A stretch of DNA of 64,000 bases from Halisarca cf. caerulea (lineage: Eukaryota; Porifera; Demospongiae; Chondrillida; Halisarcidae). Positions 12,051-24,000 of the stretch are shown in pieces (within the stretch, counting starts at the first letter, position 1; each line of letters begins with the position of its first letter). A program made the position numbers and the translations under genes. Location: assembly GCA_963170055.1 (NCBI GenBank), contig CAUJGJ010000444.1:8206618-8270617 (forward strand), read 5' to 3'. The notes beneath the pieces are model-generated. The model had not been told where the DNA came from and ran no database searches. It worked only from the letters and a program-made list of their open reading frames with translations.

Positions 12051-12479
12051 TACTTTGGTGGGTAGGCATATTTTTAGGTAAGTGCTAAAATAACAGAGTT
12101 AGTGTCAACTTTTCGAAATCGTTTTTTTGCTTCATACACCTTGAAGTACCATTTTCTGTCGTTTCTGAAAGTCTCAGTGCAATCCATTCCTTTTGCGCTG
12201 AGTTATGGCACCCATTATTCACGTAGTAACTTTGATTACGCCATTTTTTCCGTATACGTTCCCTTTGCTGTTATGCTGATTTCCGTATACGTTGTTATAC
12301 TAATGAGCAGAAGTAAAGTTTAAATGTGTCGTTCATAACTGCAAGTTTACGTAAAATCGATATTTTCCGCATATAACTTCCAAAGGGAACCTTGTATGAA
12401 AACGGCATTATCACCTCGTTAGAGAGCATTTACTATGGGGTGCCGTTTGTAAAAATATTTCAATAAATAGTGATACATG

Positions 12480-12812
12480 ATAGATCAAATGATGTATACA
12501 TAAATCACACGATATGTGCATATATCAAAGAGATGTATACATATATCCAAATGCTCCACACATATATCATGCGATATATACATAGATCACTTGATGTGTG
12601 CATAGATCACTTGATGTATGCATAGATCACTTGATGCATGCATAGATCACTTGATGTATGCATAGATCACTCGATGTATGCATAGATCACTTGATGTATG
12701 CATAGATCACTTGATGTATGCATAGATCACTTGATGTATACATAGATCAATTGATGTATGCATAGATCACTTGATGTATGCATACATCACTTGATACAGT
12801 ATGCATAGATTA
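12480..12812. repeat. 20-bp minisatellite (CATAGATCACTTGATGTATG)
   Basis: Ten or more head-to-tail 20-bp units run from 12581 with only scattered substitutions. Degenerate units start near 12480. There is no spacer between units, so it is not a CRISPR array. It ends about 200 bases before the integrase-like gene. Confidence 0.9.
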
Positions 12813-13015
12813 CTTATTCCCAGCCCCAAGCATTACATTTCTATATAATATGGTGACAACAGTGACAGTCACATGATGAGAATGTACTGATCACATGGAT
12901 CATCCTGACATAATATATAGTCTTCTGAAGATGCAATGACATAAGCATTACTAGTTGATGACCACATGGTCTTTGATAAAATGTCTGCTTGAAGTATATA
13001 GTTCTTCTATTTGTG

Positions 13016-14185
13016 ATGGCACAATCATTAGATACCAGTCAGGTAGGAAGGCCTACTATTGATGTTGACTCAGAAGATGTACACTTCCTCCTGTCTAAGG
13101 GATTTTCCAAGACAGAAGTTGCAAAAATTCTTGGAGTTAGTCGCCAAACTCTGTACAACAAAAGCCATTCGTGGGCACAGACTGATTTCTGCAAGTATAC
13201 CCCAATATCTAATACAGACCTGGATCTGAAGGTACAAGATATAAAATCCATTCATCCGAATGATGGTGAAGTTATGCTCACTGGACATCTTCGATCCCAA
13301 GGAATAAGGGTCCCTAGAGCCAAACTTCGTGCCAGCATCCAATGTGTTGATCCGGATGGAACAGCTGAGAGGAGAAGTAAGGCTGTAAAGAGGAGGATTT
13401 ACCAGGTGAATGCTGCCAATGACGTTTGGCACATTGATGGACATCACAAACTTATTCGATGGCGAATGGTTGTCCATGGTGGCATTGATGGCTATTCGCG
13501 TCTAATTCCTTTTCTTAGATACCATACTCATAACACCTCCACTAGTGTTTTATCAGCTTTCCTGAATGGAGTAAGTAAATATGGCCTACTGAAGAAAGTA
13601 CGGACAGATCATGGTGGTGAAAACATAGATGTATGGCGCCATATGATACATGAATACTCTTCAGAGCAATGTGTGATAACAGGAAGTTCCACACATAATG
13701 AGCGGATTGAAAGGCTCTGGCGAGATGTTCATCGTTCTGTGGTTGCCAACTTTGCTACTGTATTCCGCGAGCTGGAAGCTGAAAACCACTTAGATCCTTT
13801 AAATGAAGTTGATATGTACTGCCTACACAGTACATATATTCCTGAAGTGAATGCATCACTGGACTCGTTTGTTGCTGCATGGAACAATCATCCCATTTCC
13901 ACAGAGCAAAACCGCACACCTGAGCAGCTTTTTTTCACCAGTATGTCTGGAAATGATTGTGACACAGAGGACAGCGAAGATTCTGATGCAGACTCTAGCA
14001 GTTTGCCATCAGCTGAGCCTGTGCCAGTGCCCCGATGTATCTTTAAGCCCTGCACACAGCTGTTGCATAGTATAGACAATGAATTGCAGAGGTGTGTTAG
14101 CCAAGCCAAGCCACGCTATCTTGCAAGAATTGATGCTTGTGGTCGCCATTTAATGAACAATTGTATTAATTGTAATGCAGAATAA
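13016..14185 (+). CDS. Integrase-like (DDE) protein, transposon-derived
   Basis: 389 aa in one exon, starting at the first in-frame ATG (13016). Residues about 20-50 form a helix-turn-helix (KTEVAKILGVSRQTLYNKS). An rve-type integrase core follows, with acidic residues D141 (VWHIDGHH), D198 (VRTDHGGEN) and E232 (NERIERLW), spaced D-33-E. The C-terminus is a Ser/Asp-rich tail and a Cys-containing end. This resembles the integrase-core family that is multicopy in fish, cnidarian and sponge genomes and was probably mobile. The catalytic triad is complete. The stop lies 143 bases from the stop of the convergent HECT gene, and I infer both belong to one element. No terminal repeats were found, so a stranded or domesticated copy is possible. 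Confidence 0.75.
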   Translation: MAQSLDTSQVGRPTIDVDSEDVHFLLSKGFSKTEVAKILGVSRQTLYNKSHSWAQTDFCKYTPISNTDLDLKVQDIKSIHPNDGEVMLTGHLRSQGIRVPRAKLRASIQCVDPDGTAERRSKAVKRRIYQVNAANDVWHIDGHHKLIRWRMVVHGGIDGYSRLIPFLRYHTHNTSTSVLSAFLNGVSKYGLLKKVRTDHGGENIDVWRHMIHEYSSEQCVITGSSTHNERIERLWRDVHRSVVANFATVFRELEAENHLDPLNEVDMYCLHSTYIPEVNASLDSFVAAWNNHPISTEQNRTPEQLFFTSMSGNDCDTEDSEDSDADSSSLPSAEPVPVPRCIFKPCTQLLHSIDNELQRCVSQAKPRYLARIDACGRHLMNNCINCNAE

Positions 14186-14328
14186 CTAACAGACATAGTG
14201 TGCCGAATTCATCTATCAACTGCTCAACAAAGTACATAAACATATATCAGCATGTAATACATTTATGTACCATGAACATACATCAGTGTTATTGTTCTCA
14301 TCTTAATTAATGAAGTTAATTAGTAGCT

Positions 14329-15889
14329 TTATAAGGTCCCAAAGCCTTGACAGCCACGAAGTGCCAGGTCAAATGCCTCTTTGAAATCCCCGTAGTGTTC
14401 CAGATGCATAGGTATACGGAGCACATTGCTGCATGTGGATGCTGTTGGTAGACCTTCCACGAATGTAAAGACAATTGTTGGTCTTGACTGAAATCCTACT
14501 GGGGGGATTGTTGATGATCCTGTAGTGAATGCCAATACATCTCCACATGAAACATTTAGCAGGCCATCTTCACACTCCTCAAGGAAAGTGCTGAAGTGGT
14601 GCATCAATGTTTCTTCTTTGGAACGGTGATTGGATCCCAGTTCAGAATAGTTTACTTTGAACAGATCTAGAAGCTTATCCATAGTCAGCTTCTTCTCTGA
14701 AAAAGAAAGCAATGTCAGAATGATGGATGGATTGTTGTCCATCAATGCTGTAAAATTTAAGACACCGCATCCCTTCACGTAGCTGGCACAATTCAGTGTG
14801 AATGAGAAAATACGTCAAATAAAGCCAAACAGCTTCTAGGATTGAACGGCGACTATCCATTGTGACATGAGATGTGTATCCACTGTCGTACACAAATGAA
14901 AAATCATCTTGTGTGAGACAATCCTGAAGCTCACTGTCACTGTTGAATGCCATCATCTGCATGCAGGAAGAAGATATAAGATCAATTCCAGCCCAAAAAA
15001 TACATTTTGTCAGCAATGAAAAGAAACATGCAATATGTCAACAACACTATACACATGTATGTGCAGTAATCTTCACGTACCATTTCTACTTTTCTCTTGA
15101 TCTCAGCATCAGGGATCCCTCGTATCATGTGGGCTTCTGTGCGTTTTGCAGTAGACCCATACACTAAAAAGTGTGCTGTGTCAGGAGTGAAACATAATGG
15201 ACTCTGTGCACCATGAACAATGCCAGCTGCAAGAATTTCGCCACATCTTTTAAATGCCTGTTTTCCCAGGGCTAAAACATTATGTGCGGGCTGTATCCCA
15301 TTACCCACAGCTTGAAACAGACTTGATGTTGATAATGACAGCACAAACAGGCGAAAAAATTCCCTTGTGGGACCACCTTCATCGACCGCAGGTTCTCCAA
15401 TGAATCGGACCTTCAAAGATTTGGTGCAATCAAAGGTGTACCGGGAGAATGCAGCAATTGCGTCTTCAAAAAAATGTAATCGGCGCACATTAATGCGTTG
15501 GATGCCATCAGTACTGGTGGATAATATGGCATCTCTGTGCTCCTGCAGCTTGCACTTTATCTCAAAGTCTGACACAGATTCTCTATTTTTGCCACTATAC
15601 AGAATTAAACATTGTGTGTTATATGAGCAATACATATTATTTGATAAACTTATACTGGCATACATTTGCTCAATGTCTTGTAGACTTCTCCCAATGGCTT
15701 CCTGGATAGCTCCTTCCTCAAAATCATCAGACAAATCTGTCAAATCTTGCACTTCAAGATTGCAATACCCACTGCCAAAGGGGCAAGATAAATGTATATT
15801 AAAATATACACAGCATATATAGTTATTGAAATTTTGTGCAATCATATGAATCACCTGTATCCAAGCCATTGAATTTCATCATCATCCAT
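14329..15889 (-). CDS. HECT-type E3 ubiquitin ligase, G2E3-like, five exons
   Basis: Proposed exons (minus strand): 15889-15855, 15771-15664, 15594-15081, 14956-14814 and 14782-14329. All junctions have GT/AG, and the phases join into 417 codons plus stop. The N-lobe contains RRLHFFEDAIAAFSRY and the conserved VDEGGPTREFF segment. The C-lobe has LAFTTGSSTIPPVGF and ends with the catalytic Cys in ASTCSNVLRIP. HECT ligases accept ubiquitin on this Cys and pass it to substrates. Only the HECT part is present, without obvious substrate-binding domains. The ATG chosen (15889) is the first in the open stretch, and further upstream exons are possible. G2E3-like HECT genes are multicopy in many aquatic animals, often next to integrase-like genes, which matches this arrangement. 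Confidence 0.75.
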
Positions 15890-15959
15890 TGTTACAATAT
15901 TGGCAGCCTCTGGATATTGAGATATGAGGTAGTTGGTGTGGACTGGTGGTGATTAGACA

Positions 15960-16978
15960 GCGACTGGCTCACATACTGTTTACATAAGGACCAATTAATC
16001 AAATAGCGTCACAAACGTCATTAGATCTTGCACAACCCAAAGCGGAGTCCTCAGGAGAAGCAGCAAATATTGTCGCCGAATGAGTAACTTTCTTGACAAA
16101 CTACATCATTTACGAATGTGTAAGTACAAGAAAATGAATTTGAGGCAAAGTCTATAGCTATAGTACCTTTTCTGCAACATATATCTCTGTTTAGGCTGAG
16201 GAAGTAGGCCATAAAATATCTGAAAGCTTAACTCACCGATTCTTATTTAGAAACGTATTTGTAGATCCATTGAAATCATAAAATACGAGGAAAATCAAAA
16301 GCTTACGATCGAAATACCTTCATAAACGTCAAATAGGAGACACAAAAAGAGAAACAAGTGAGCAAGAGGTAGATACGGGCATTATGCTTTTGCAATGATT
16401 TGATGACATCACAACAAAATGACTGTTTTGTACCCTTCTCGCAAAAATTGTATTTTCCGGACGTGTAAATGCCATTACTGTCGGATAAAGAAGATGTGAG
16501 GTGATTCCTAACAAGCTTGTGCACATATATTGCCTGAGCGGAAAAATATAACCAGGTACGTTTGAGATATAGCCATTATGAATAATAATTTTCGTTATTT
16601 TGTAGACCGAAAAGTACATTTTTCGGTATAACTGTTTCAATCAGAGTTATATTTTCTCCGCTCAGCAAACATATGTTAAGCAAACTCCACTGTTTTATTT
16701 CATGTAAGTTTCGTCTCTGTTGAAGACCTCCTACACGTCCGGAATTTGAGGTTTATTGCAAAAAGTGCCACTTGTTTTGAATCGTTTAAACATTTCTACG
16801 TGTAACTTTTGGTCTGATTTTGCAGCTTAGCATTTCGATAAATCTTATTAAAGCATAAAACTTTAGCAAAAGCAGACATATATTGTTGCTGTGAGTTTTA
16901 ACTACGCAATATTTCTTGCGCCTTTTAAGTGGCAGCCATTTTGTTCATTGCCGAAAAAGCGTTATAATGAGCCTGTGT
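15960..16978. other. Sequence with no supported gene
   Basis: AT-rich sequence with no domain-bearing frame. A GCAGCCATTTTGTTC motif near 16930 resembles the inner part of MITE ends, so some of it may be decayed MITE. Confidence 0.3.
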
Positions 16979-17422
16979 AAATTTTCACCGTGGTAGATTT
17001 TGATAGCATGCTCCATTCCTGACATGTCCCCAAGTTTGTGGTTTTACTTTGGATGAAAACAACATTTCGGTGGACATCTCTGGAACAAAGAGGAATGGTA
17101 AGTTCTACCATGGTGAAAATGTAGATATTGTTGTTGGACGGTTCTTAACAAGGTATGGCTGCTCTGAACGATGGTTCACATGACCGGGTTTTGCACTAAA
17201 CCTATTTTTAAGGTCCAAATATATGGTCGTTTTCTCGGGTTTGCGAAATTGTGACAACAACGTTAAGTGACTTGTTGTAGCGTTCAATAGTTGTATTAAT
17301 GTTTAATGTGCTTGTTGTGCTCCATAAACACACTAAACACAAGAAAAGTGGGGGGTGATTTCAGCTGACTTTAGGGCAGCCATTTTGTTGAGATTTCACA
17401 TGTGGGACATGTCACACCTGCG
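16979..17422. mobile_element. Truncated MITE E (MITE A/B family)
   Basis: The right end CATGTGGGACATGTCACACCTGCG ends at 17422. The internal arms at about 16981-16997 and 17104-17120 pair with one mismatch, and the sequence between them is close to MITE B. The left half is missing. Confidence 0.65.
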
Positions 17423-17519
17423 TTTTTACGGGGCAATTTTTTTTGTGAAAGGCGGGGATCTCAGTAGATGGCGGTCATGACTACAGAAATGTAAGGAGTG
17501 ATTTCTAAAAGGTAAAGCA

Positions 17520-18361
17520 AATTTTCACCGTGTATACTTTTGATTGCTTGTTCTGTTCAAATTATATATGCCTCACCATTTCTCATCTCATCTTGTCCTG
17601 GCTGGAAAGCCGCGAATAACAGTCAAGGAATAGAATTTCAAAAGTGTACACGGTGAAAGTTTAGATATTGATCCTACAATTATTTCAAACCCACTTTGTA
17701 AGGTATAAAAGCCATCCATTTCCACCTTTTCCACTAAAACTGTTCTCACCATGAGCACAACTTGTTGGCTGTTTGTAGGATTGCATGTGATGTCACGTGA
17801 CTTTCCTGAAAGAAGATGACTTGCTCCCCAAGAAAATTTCATCGAAAATCGCGGTGGTAGAAATCTCAGATTTCAGCGTGAAACTTTGAGATACTGTTCC
17901 CAAAGGACCATACCCCTAGAATCGAATTCAGGGACTTTGTACGTTGAACCGTTTGCTTTATGTCCAACGGATTGTAACTACTCACCCTGAAATTTTGCAT
18001 AAATCCTTAGACATAACAACCATACAGTGGAGCCTGAAGACCCTCAATTCGATTTAGTAAGTTCGATGTCTGTGTGTTCTTTTGAGGCTAATTTTGTGTT
18101 CAAAAGCCTAAGTTTCTACCACCGCATTTTGGATTATTTTGTTTTCGAATACGGTCAGAAAAACTGGTCATACGGCGTTTTGAGACCTTACACAATAATC
18201 TAAAAGACTTTAATACAAAGTAGATGTGTTTAAGATAAGAACATGAAGCGTTTTCTGGGCACCACTAATCGTGCACATGCAAAGAAGACCTATAGATTTT
18301 ACTTCTTCAATAGCGGTGGCCATTTTTGTTTATGTCCAAGATCGGACATAAAATACCTGCG
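17520..18361. mobile_element. MITE block upstream of collagen gene 2
   Basis: A duplicate of 2329-2975 with about 200 bases that the first copy lacks (about 18095-18300). The right end is ACATAAAATACCTGC. Two inverted repeats are seen: about 17521-17541 with 17638-17660, and about 17845-17862 with 18115-18135. The latter corresponds to the arms of the element at 59676-60720. Confidence 0.6.
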
Positions 18362-18798
18362 AAGTGCTAAATAGATGTGTCCCACATGCAATAGAAAGAA
18401 ATAAAACTAGAAATAGTAGATAAATTTTGCAAATGCTGAAGCCATCAAAGTGTTTATTGAACATGTCTGTCTTATCACACACGCAGCACATGACAACCCT
18501 TTTATTTAAAGGTATAATTCATTGTGTGAAGCCTTATAACCTGCTGCTCTTGGCTGGATTTGTGACATAACACACCTGTGTACTTTTCCTTTGGTTAAGT
18601 GAAGAGAAACCACAGAGTTTCCATGTTGGCTGAAGTGCCAGGTATTGTTGTCATAGTGATAAGGTGTGACAACTGCAAGATCATGAAGGTAGAGCAATGT
18701 ACCAAGCTAAATGGTATACATTCAATAAATACAAATGAGGTAAATCCTTTGATGTGTATAGTATACATATGAGTGACGCAAATTCTTCATAGATTGTC

Positions 18799-18806
18799 TA
18801 TATAAG
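18799..18806 (+). promoter_or_regulatory. TATA box of collagen gene 2
   Basis: TATATAAG lies 68 bases before the start codon, exactly as in collagen gene 1, followed by the same TTTCAACTCCTGGTGACTAC block. Confidence 0.65.
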
Positions 18807-18866
18807 ACTTTCAACTCCTGGTGACTACATCTGCTGTGTAAGTAAACAGAAAGGTGCAGCTCAAGC

Positions 18867-20189
18867 ATGAACGGCCTGCTGCTGTGTCTTATCCTTGGTT
18901 GTCAGCTAATCTGTGCTGTCACTGAAGAAAAAACTTACTGTATTGACAGTCCAACAGGTGAGACCAAGCTGAGTATTGAAGTACGTGGTATTCCTGGACC
19001 AGAAGGCCCTCCAGGACCTGCAGGAGATGCTGGTCCCCCAGGAAGTGGTGTATTCAAAGGAAAGCGTGGGCCCAAGGGGGTGAAGGGGGATCCTGGTGAG
19101 ATGGGACCTCCCGGACCCAAAGGAGATAAAGGAGAACCTGGAAGAAATGGACAGGATGGTGCTCCTGGGAAAAAGGGACCACGAGGAGAATCTGGTCCTG
19201 AAGGTTCCATGGGCTCAGAAGGAAAAATGGGTCCAGAGGGTCCAGCAGGTCCTCCTGGTGAAACTGGCCCTGCTGGTCAAAAGGGACCTCAAGGGGAACC
19301 CGGAAATAGTCAAGTAACTGATGACGAACTCAACAGAATCACTAACAATGTACAAGAGGCAGTGCTAATTAGAGTAAACAAAGAAATAGCTGCAGCTGTA
19401 AAGGAGCTCAGTGATCAGTTGGAGGCTCTTAATGCAACTTTGCAGGCTCAACTGGAAACTGTGTGTGATAAGTGTAATGTTGCTGATACTTCACAACCTA
19501 CCAAATGCGGCAAACCAGGGAATTGGAGAAGAGTTGCATTCTTGGACACAGGCAAGGGGGACACATGTCCAACTGGTCTAACGACAAAGGTTAACCCTAA
19601 GAATAAAACACAAAAAGCATGTGGTAGAACTATAGACATTGGTTGCAATTCTGTTTTCTTCAACACTGATGGGGAATACACGGATGTTTGCGGACGTGTG
19701 GGAGGATACCAATTTGGGTTGACAGAAGCCTTTGAACCTAATCAGTACAAAGCTCCCAAACCAACAATTGAAGATACATATGTTGATGGTATTTCAATCA
19801 CTTATGGTTCTCCACGCAAGCATCTTTGGACATATGCAGCAGGGGTAGCAGAAACTGGATATGGTGTTTTCCAATGTCCTTGCTCTTACCCTGACTATAA
19901 CATGGCCTTAGTTCCAGATTTCGTTGGCAACGACTACTACTGTGAATCTGCGCAGGATAATGCGATCATGGTATTTGGTCATGACACGATTCCCAAAATT
20001 GACTGGGATGATTCGTTGTGGGATGGAAAGGGATGTACTGCATCACAGAATAAGTGTTGTGAAAGTTTTGGCTGGTTTCATCGTGAAATTCCTCAGACAT
20101 CCGAAGATATTGAAGTGAGGATATGTGATGACCATGACTCGGCAAACTCTGATGTACTTCTGAGTGAGGTGGAAATTTGGGTAATGTAG
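18867..20189 (+). CDS. Short-chain (spongin-type) collagen, copy 2
   Basis: A 440-aa paralogue of the gene at 3491 with the same order of parts: signal peptide, Gly-X-Y region (about 41-146), helical linker and Cys-rich C-terminal domain ending in VEIWVM. It differs by a one-triplet (3-aa) loss in the collagen region and a compensating insertion near residue 370 (DNAIMVFGHD). Most other differences are conservative substitutions. It has no break. The shared promoter suggests similar expression. About 2.5 kb of flanking DNA was duplicated with it, so this is a segmental duplication with both copies on the same strand. The protein is presumably secreted and forms trimers with itself or its paralogue (inference). 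Confidence 0.9.
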   Translation: MNGLLLCLILGCQLICAVTEEKTYCIDSPTGETKLSIEVRGIPGPEGPPGPAGDAGPPGSGVFKGKRGPKGVKGDPGEMGPPGPKGDKGEPGRNGQDGAPGKKGPRGESGPEGSMGSEGKMGPEGPAGPPGETGPAGQKGPQGEPGNSQVTDDELNRITNNVQEAVLIRVNKEIAAAVKELSDQLEALNATLQAQLETVCDKCNVADTSQPTKCGKPGNWRRVAFLDTGKGDTCPTGLTTKVNPKNKTQKACGRTIDIGCNSVFFNTDGEYTDVCGRVGGYQFGLTEAFEPNQYKAPKPTIEDTYVDGISITYGSPRKHLWTYAAGVAETGYGVFQCPCSYPDYNMALVPDFVGNDYYCESAQDNAIMVFGHDTIPKIDWDDSLWDGKGCTASQNKCCESFGWFHREIPQTSEDIEVRICDDHDSANSDVLLSEVEIWVM

Positions 20190-20740
20190 ACTCATCAGTT
20201 AGCTCATCATTGACTTTATCATCAAAAAGATCATTACCACAGTAATTAGCAGTAACATAGACTTACTGCAATCATTGCCCAGTACTAACCAAATCTTTTC
20301 TGAGTTATTTGGAGTATTTCTAATATTGTTAACTAATTTGGAATTTTGTTAATATTGTGGCTATGTTGTTGTATGACCAAAAGTAGGCATAACATACCTG
20401 AAGATTTATGCCTGATGTTGGTCATAAAACAAAATGGTCACTGTCTCCAAGATGCTCATTTTGTTGCCTTGTTTTCTAACTGAGCGTCATTAGACAGTGC
20501 GAACTTACCTTTTACTCACACGCAATAGTTATTGTCTATTTATATTGCTCAAATTATAATAGAGGGGCCAAAAGTCTCATCTGCAAGGTTTTCTGTACTG
20601 TATCACCGTCTATTTCATTATCTACGTGATATATACATAGAAGAAAAATCATTGACCCAAACGGAGTTACTATAATATTAGAATAAAAAACAGCCCGTCA
20701 AATTGTAAAAAGAGGATAGGACCTGAAGAACATCATAACC
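20190..20740. other. 3' flank of collagen gene 2
   Basis: About 120 bases match the 3' flank of collagen gene 1. A GCATAACATACCTG motif near 20390 resembles a MITE end. No gene is seen before the SAM exon. Confidence 0.4.
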
Positions 20741-20743
20741 AAC

Positions 20744-20834
20744 CTTCAAAAACTTCACAGATCGCTTGTGTGATACCATGATTTTGCGCTAGAAATACCG
20801 CTATGTCATGGGGAGTTTTAGCTTTCAACGACAT
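20744..20834 (-). CDS. Orphan first exon of a SAM-domain (SAMD3-like) gene
   Basis: From ATG 20834 the frame encodes a SAM-like N-terminus (TPHDIAVFLAQNHGITQAIC) and stops at a good donor (GAAG|GTTGGT) at 20744. No later exons are found to the left. It is divergent from the zinc-finger transposase gene, with 170 bases between the two ATGs. The second EnSpm-like element (29.2-32.1 kb) has the same divergent layout with a full SAMD3-like gene. This exon is therefore probably the surviving start of the equivalent gene, its body lost together with the left end of the element. Confidence 0.5.
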
Positions 20835-21004
20835 TTCAGGAACCACTGGTGAGGAGCACAGAGCGTGCCTGAGCGAACACAAAAATATCCAATTATTATA
20901 CAGAATTGAGCGGCAAACATTGCGTAATATTGCACGTGTGTAAAGATTGCGTAAGTGTCCACGTGTATCTGTTTTGACCGATTCGGGATGGAACAAAGTT
21001 TACG

Positions 21005-24000
21005 ATGGCCACTGTGAATTTTGAGGATAATTTCGTTGTTTCTAGCATTCGGTGTCCAATTTGTTCACTGTTGTTACCTGATGTTCAACATTGCCTCAGC
21101 CACTTGCGTCAGGTGCATGGCAATGACACGGATTTTTCGCTTCAATGCTTTATTACCGCCAACTGCACTCAAACCTTCAGGACTTTCGGTGGCTTCAATA
21201 CCCATGTCTATCGGAAGCATAGAGATTGCTTTGGATTGGTTATTGCCAACCTTACAGAATCACCTGATATTGCAACTGCCACTATTTCACCTGAACCAAC
21301 ACATGGGATGTTTGAGCCACACGATCAGCATTCATTGGATTCCCATGACAGCCTTCAGTACACCGTCCGCACGCTCTTGGGGACAGACAAAGCTTTCCAA
21401 AAAGAACAGGCTGCTCAATTTCTACTCCGGTTGTGGGAAATTTGTAATGTTTCTAACCGTACGGTTGTTGCCATCATGGATGCATTCAAGAATCTCCTTG
21501 CCAGCTCTGTGGCAACCATCACAGCATCTATTGAGGAATCCCTTGCTAATTCGGGCATAGAAATATCAGCTGATTTGCAAGAAGTCTTGAATCACAGCCC
21601 TAATCCTTTTGACGGTCTTGAAAGCATCTACTTGCAGAACACTTTCTTCAAGAATCATTTTCCTATACCGGTAAGGATCCCTAGTTTACATATTGCAATA
21701 TCACGTGTGCAACTGCTGATAGTTGACCATTGACCAACCATGGATTGATCGACCAGTATGTATGTATGTAAAGTACCATATAGTATTCTTAGATGTGATA
21801 AAACAGAAACGTTAGCACAAACCGTACAATCTGTCAGTGAGAATGGATGGTTTAAAGGTCTCTGCTGTAAATGTGGCTGCATGGTAAAACAAGCCTGCTC
21901 TAGTTTGGAAATGACTTTTACGGTACTTTTCATAGAAATTTAGATGCTTTCGGTCGTTTAGTCAGTTGTTAGGTCAACGGTTGGTCACCGGTCGATTGTC
22001 AGCATTCGCACACGTGATATTGAAACTTGTAAGCATATAGTTGTGCAAGTCTTGTTTAGTAGTGCAGTGGATGGGATTTTAGCAAGTACCAGCGTTTTCT
22101 TAAGCTATATATGAATGATGGTCTGTTCTGATTATACGAAGCAATGAATACTTCATCTAAAAGTTTCGCAAAAATTCTTGAAGTCTAACTTTCGTGTTTC
22201 ATTCTCAGACGCCTTTGTTGATGGCTGCAGGCTTCAGCAAACCAAATATGAATGATTCATATTCCCCAGTGAAGGTTAATAACCATATTCGTGTTGAAAG
22301 TATCAAGAAGTAGGCGGTGTAAAAGCTTCAAACGAACTAGAACTTGACTCACGGCCTTGCACATATGGGACATGTCCAGATTTGTTATGATGGCGCTCCT
22401 CAGTTCTCATAGTGATAAAATGTTATATTCAGGCGCCTATAAAATATTAGTCACACAGTTATCTCGTGATTCGTGCTGATATTTGGACTTATACGAAAGC
22501 CAAATCCAGTTTCGTGACATTTGCTGTCATCACTGCTGGTTTGTCACACGTTCACGTGTGACCCAACTCAATGTTCCTCCAAATTCTAGTTTTCTTCTGG
22601 GTACAACGCACAGAATCACTGAGGAACGATTTCTTTACTTTGTATTGGGAGTTCACTCCACAACTCAACTTTTCCATGCATGGGAAATTGTACTTCACTT
22701 TGTGTCTGAAGTTATGGGTGTTGGAAATTTGCCTGTAAGCCCTGTTTTGCCATTACTCTTTGTAAAGAGCTGCTAGATCCCATGCATGGAGATTTAGTAA
22801 ATTTTTTGGAATAGTGTTATACCAGCTCATCCTTCGGGTGTTCCTGTGCTTTGCAACCGACCAATTTCCGTCTCAAAAAGGGGTCGGCATCGAAACGATT
22901 ATTATTAAAAAGAATCCCAGTGTTGTTCTCTTAGAAAAGTGTTCAGTGATCCTTCTCAGAGCCACACAGGCTGAGACCAAACCTTCACAAAATCGACACA
23001 AATTTCACACCTATCAATTATATAGCGTGGACATGTCCCACATGTGTGCATAATAAACCTAACCACTCGGTCATGAAGTAAGTGGTCAGTCAACGGTCGG
23101 TCAGGTGGTCGACACGCAGTCGGTTGGTCGAAATTGTTAAAATTTCTATGGAAAGTACCGTAAATTGCTACATTCAGCTATTTTCAAGTTTGATACACTA
23201 TATGCAGTATTGATGATTGTCAAGCTCTAATTTTACGTATTCTTCAATCTCTGCAGGAGCCACGTGAAGTACCATTTGCAACTGTTCATAGAAATCGGTT
23301 TTCTGGAGCCAAGCGACAAAAGGTGGCATCTGCTCGTACATTTTTGTATGTTCCTTTGTTGCAAACGCTCCAGGAGTTGTTAAAAAATGGTGAACTGAGA
23401 ACCGAAGTTGAAACAAACCATTGGCATCATGACTCATTTTTGAAGGATTTTTGTGATGGTTCCTTCGTTAAGGAGCATCCTTTGTTCTCCATTGACATTA
23501 ATGCATTGCAGATCATTGCATATTTTGATGAGTTAGAAGTAACTAACCCTATTGGCTCATATGTTAACACTCATAAGTTGGGCTGCCTGTTCTTTACTCT
23601 AGGAAACATTAGACCAGTTTACCGATCAACTTTCAAAGCCATTTTTCTAGTTGCCATAGCACACACAAGTGACATTGATAAATATGGGATTGACATCTTT
23701 TTGAAACCTTTCGTGGATGATCTGAAAGAGCTATATCTTAATGGCTTAACTGTATTAGAAGGTGAACCTGGGGAAAAAAGGATTTATGGCGCTCTCACAG
23801 CTTTTCTTGCAGACACAGCGGCTGCACACAAAGTGGGTGGCTTCAAGGGAAGTGTGTCACTTGCAAAAAGAATATGTCGTTCATGTATGGCAACAAAAAA
23901 ATCTGCGCAGTCCTTTAATGACGAAAGTTTTTTTGAATTACGAACCCCAGAGTTGCATGAGCTACACTGCCAGTCTTTGTGTGGATCAAAGCAGAATCAA

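Noticed and set aside
12480..12812. CRISPR-like array
   Set aside because: Units are contiguous 20-bp repeats without unique spacers, in animal DNA. It is a minisatellite.
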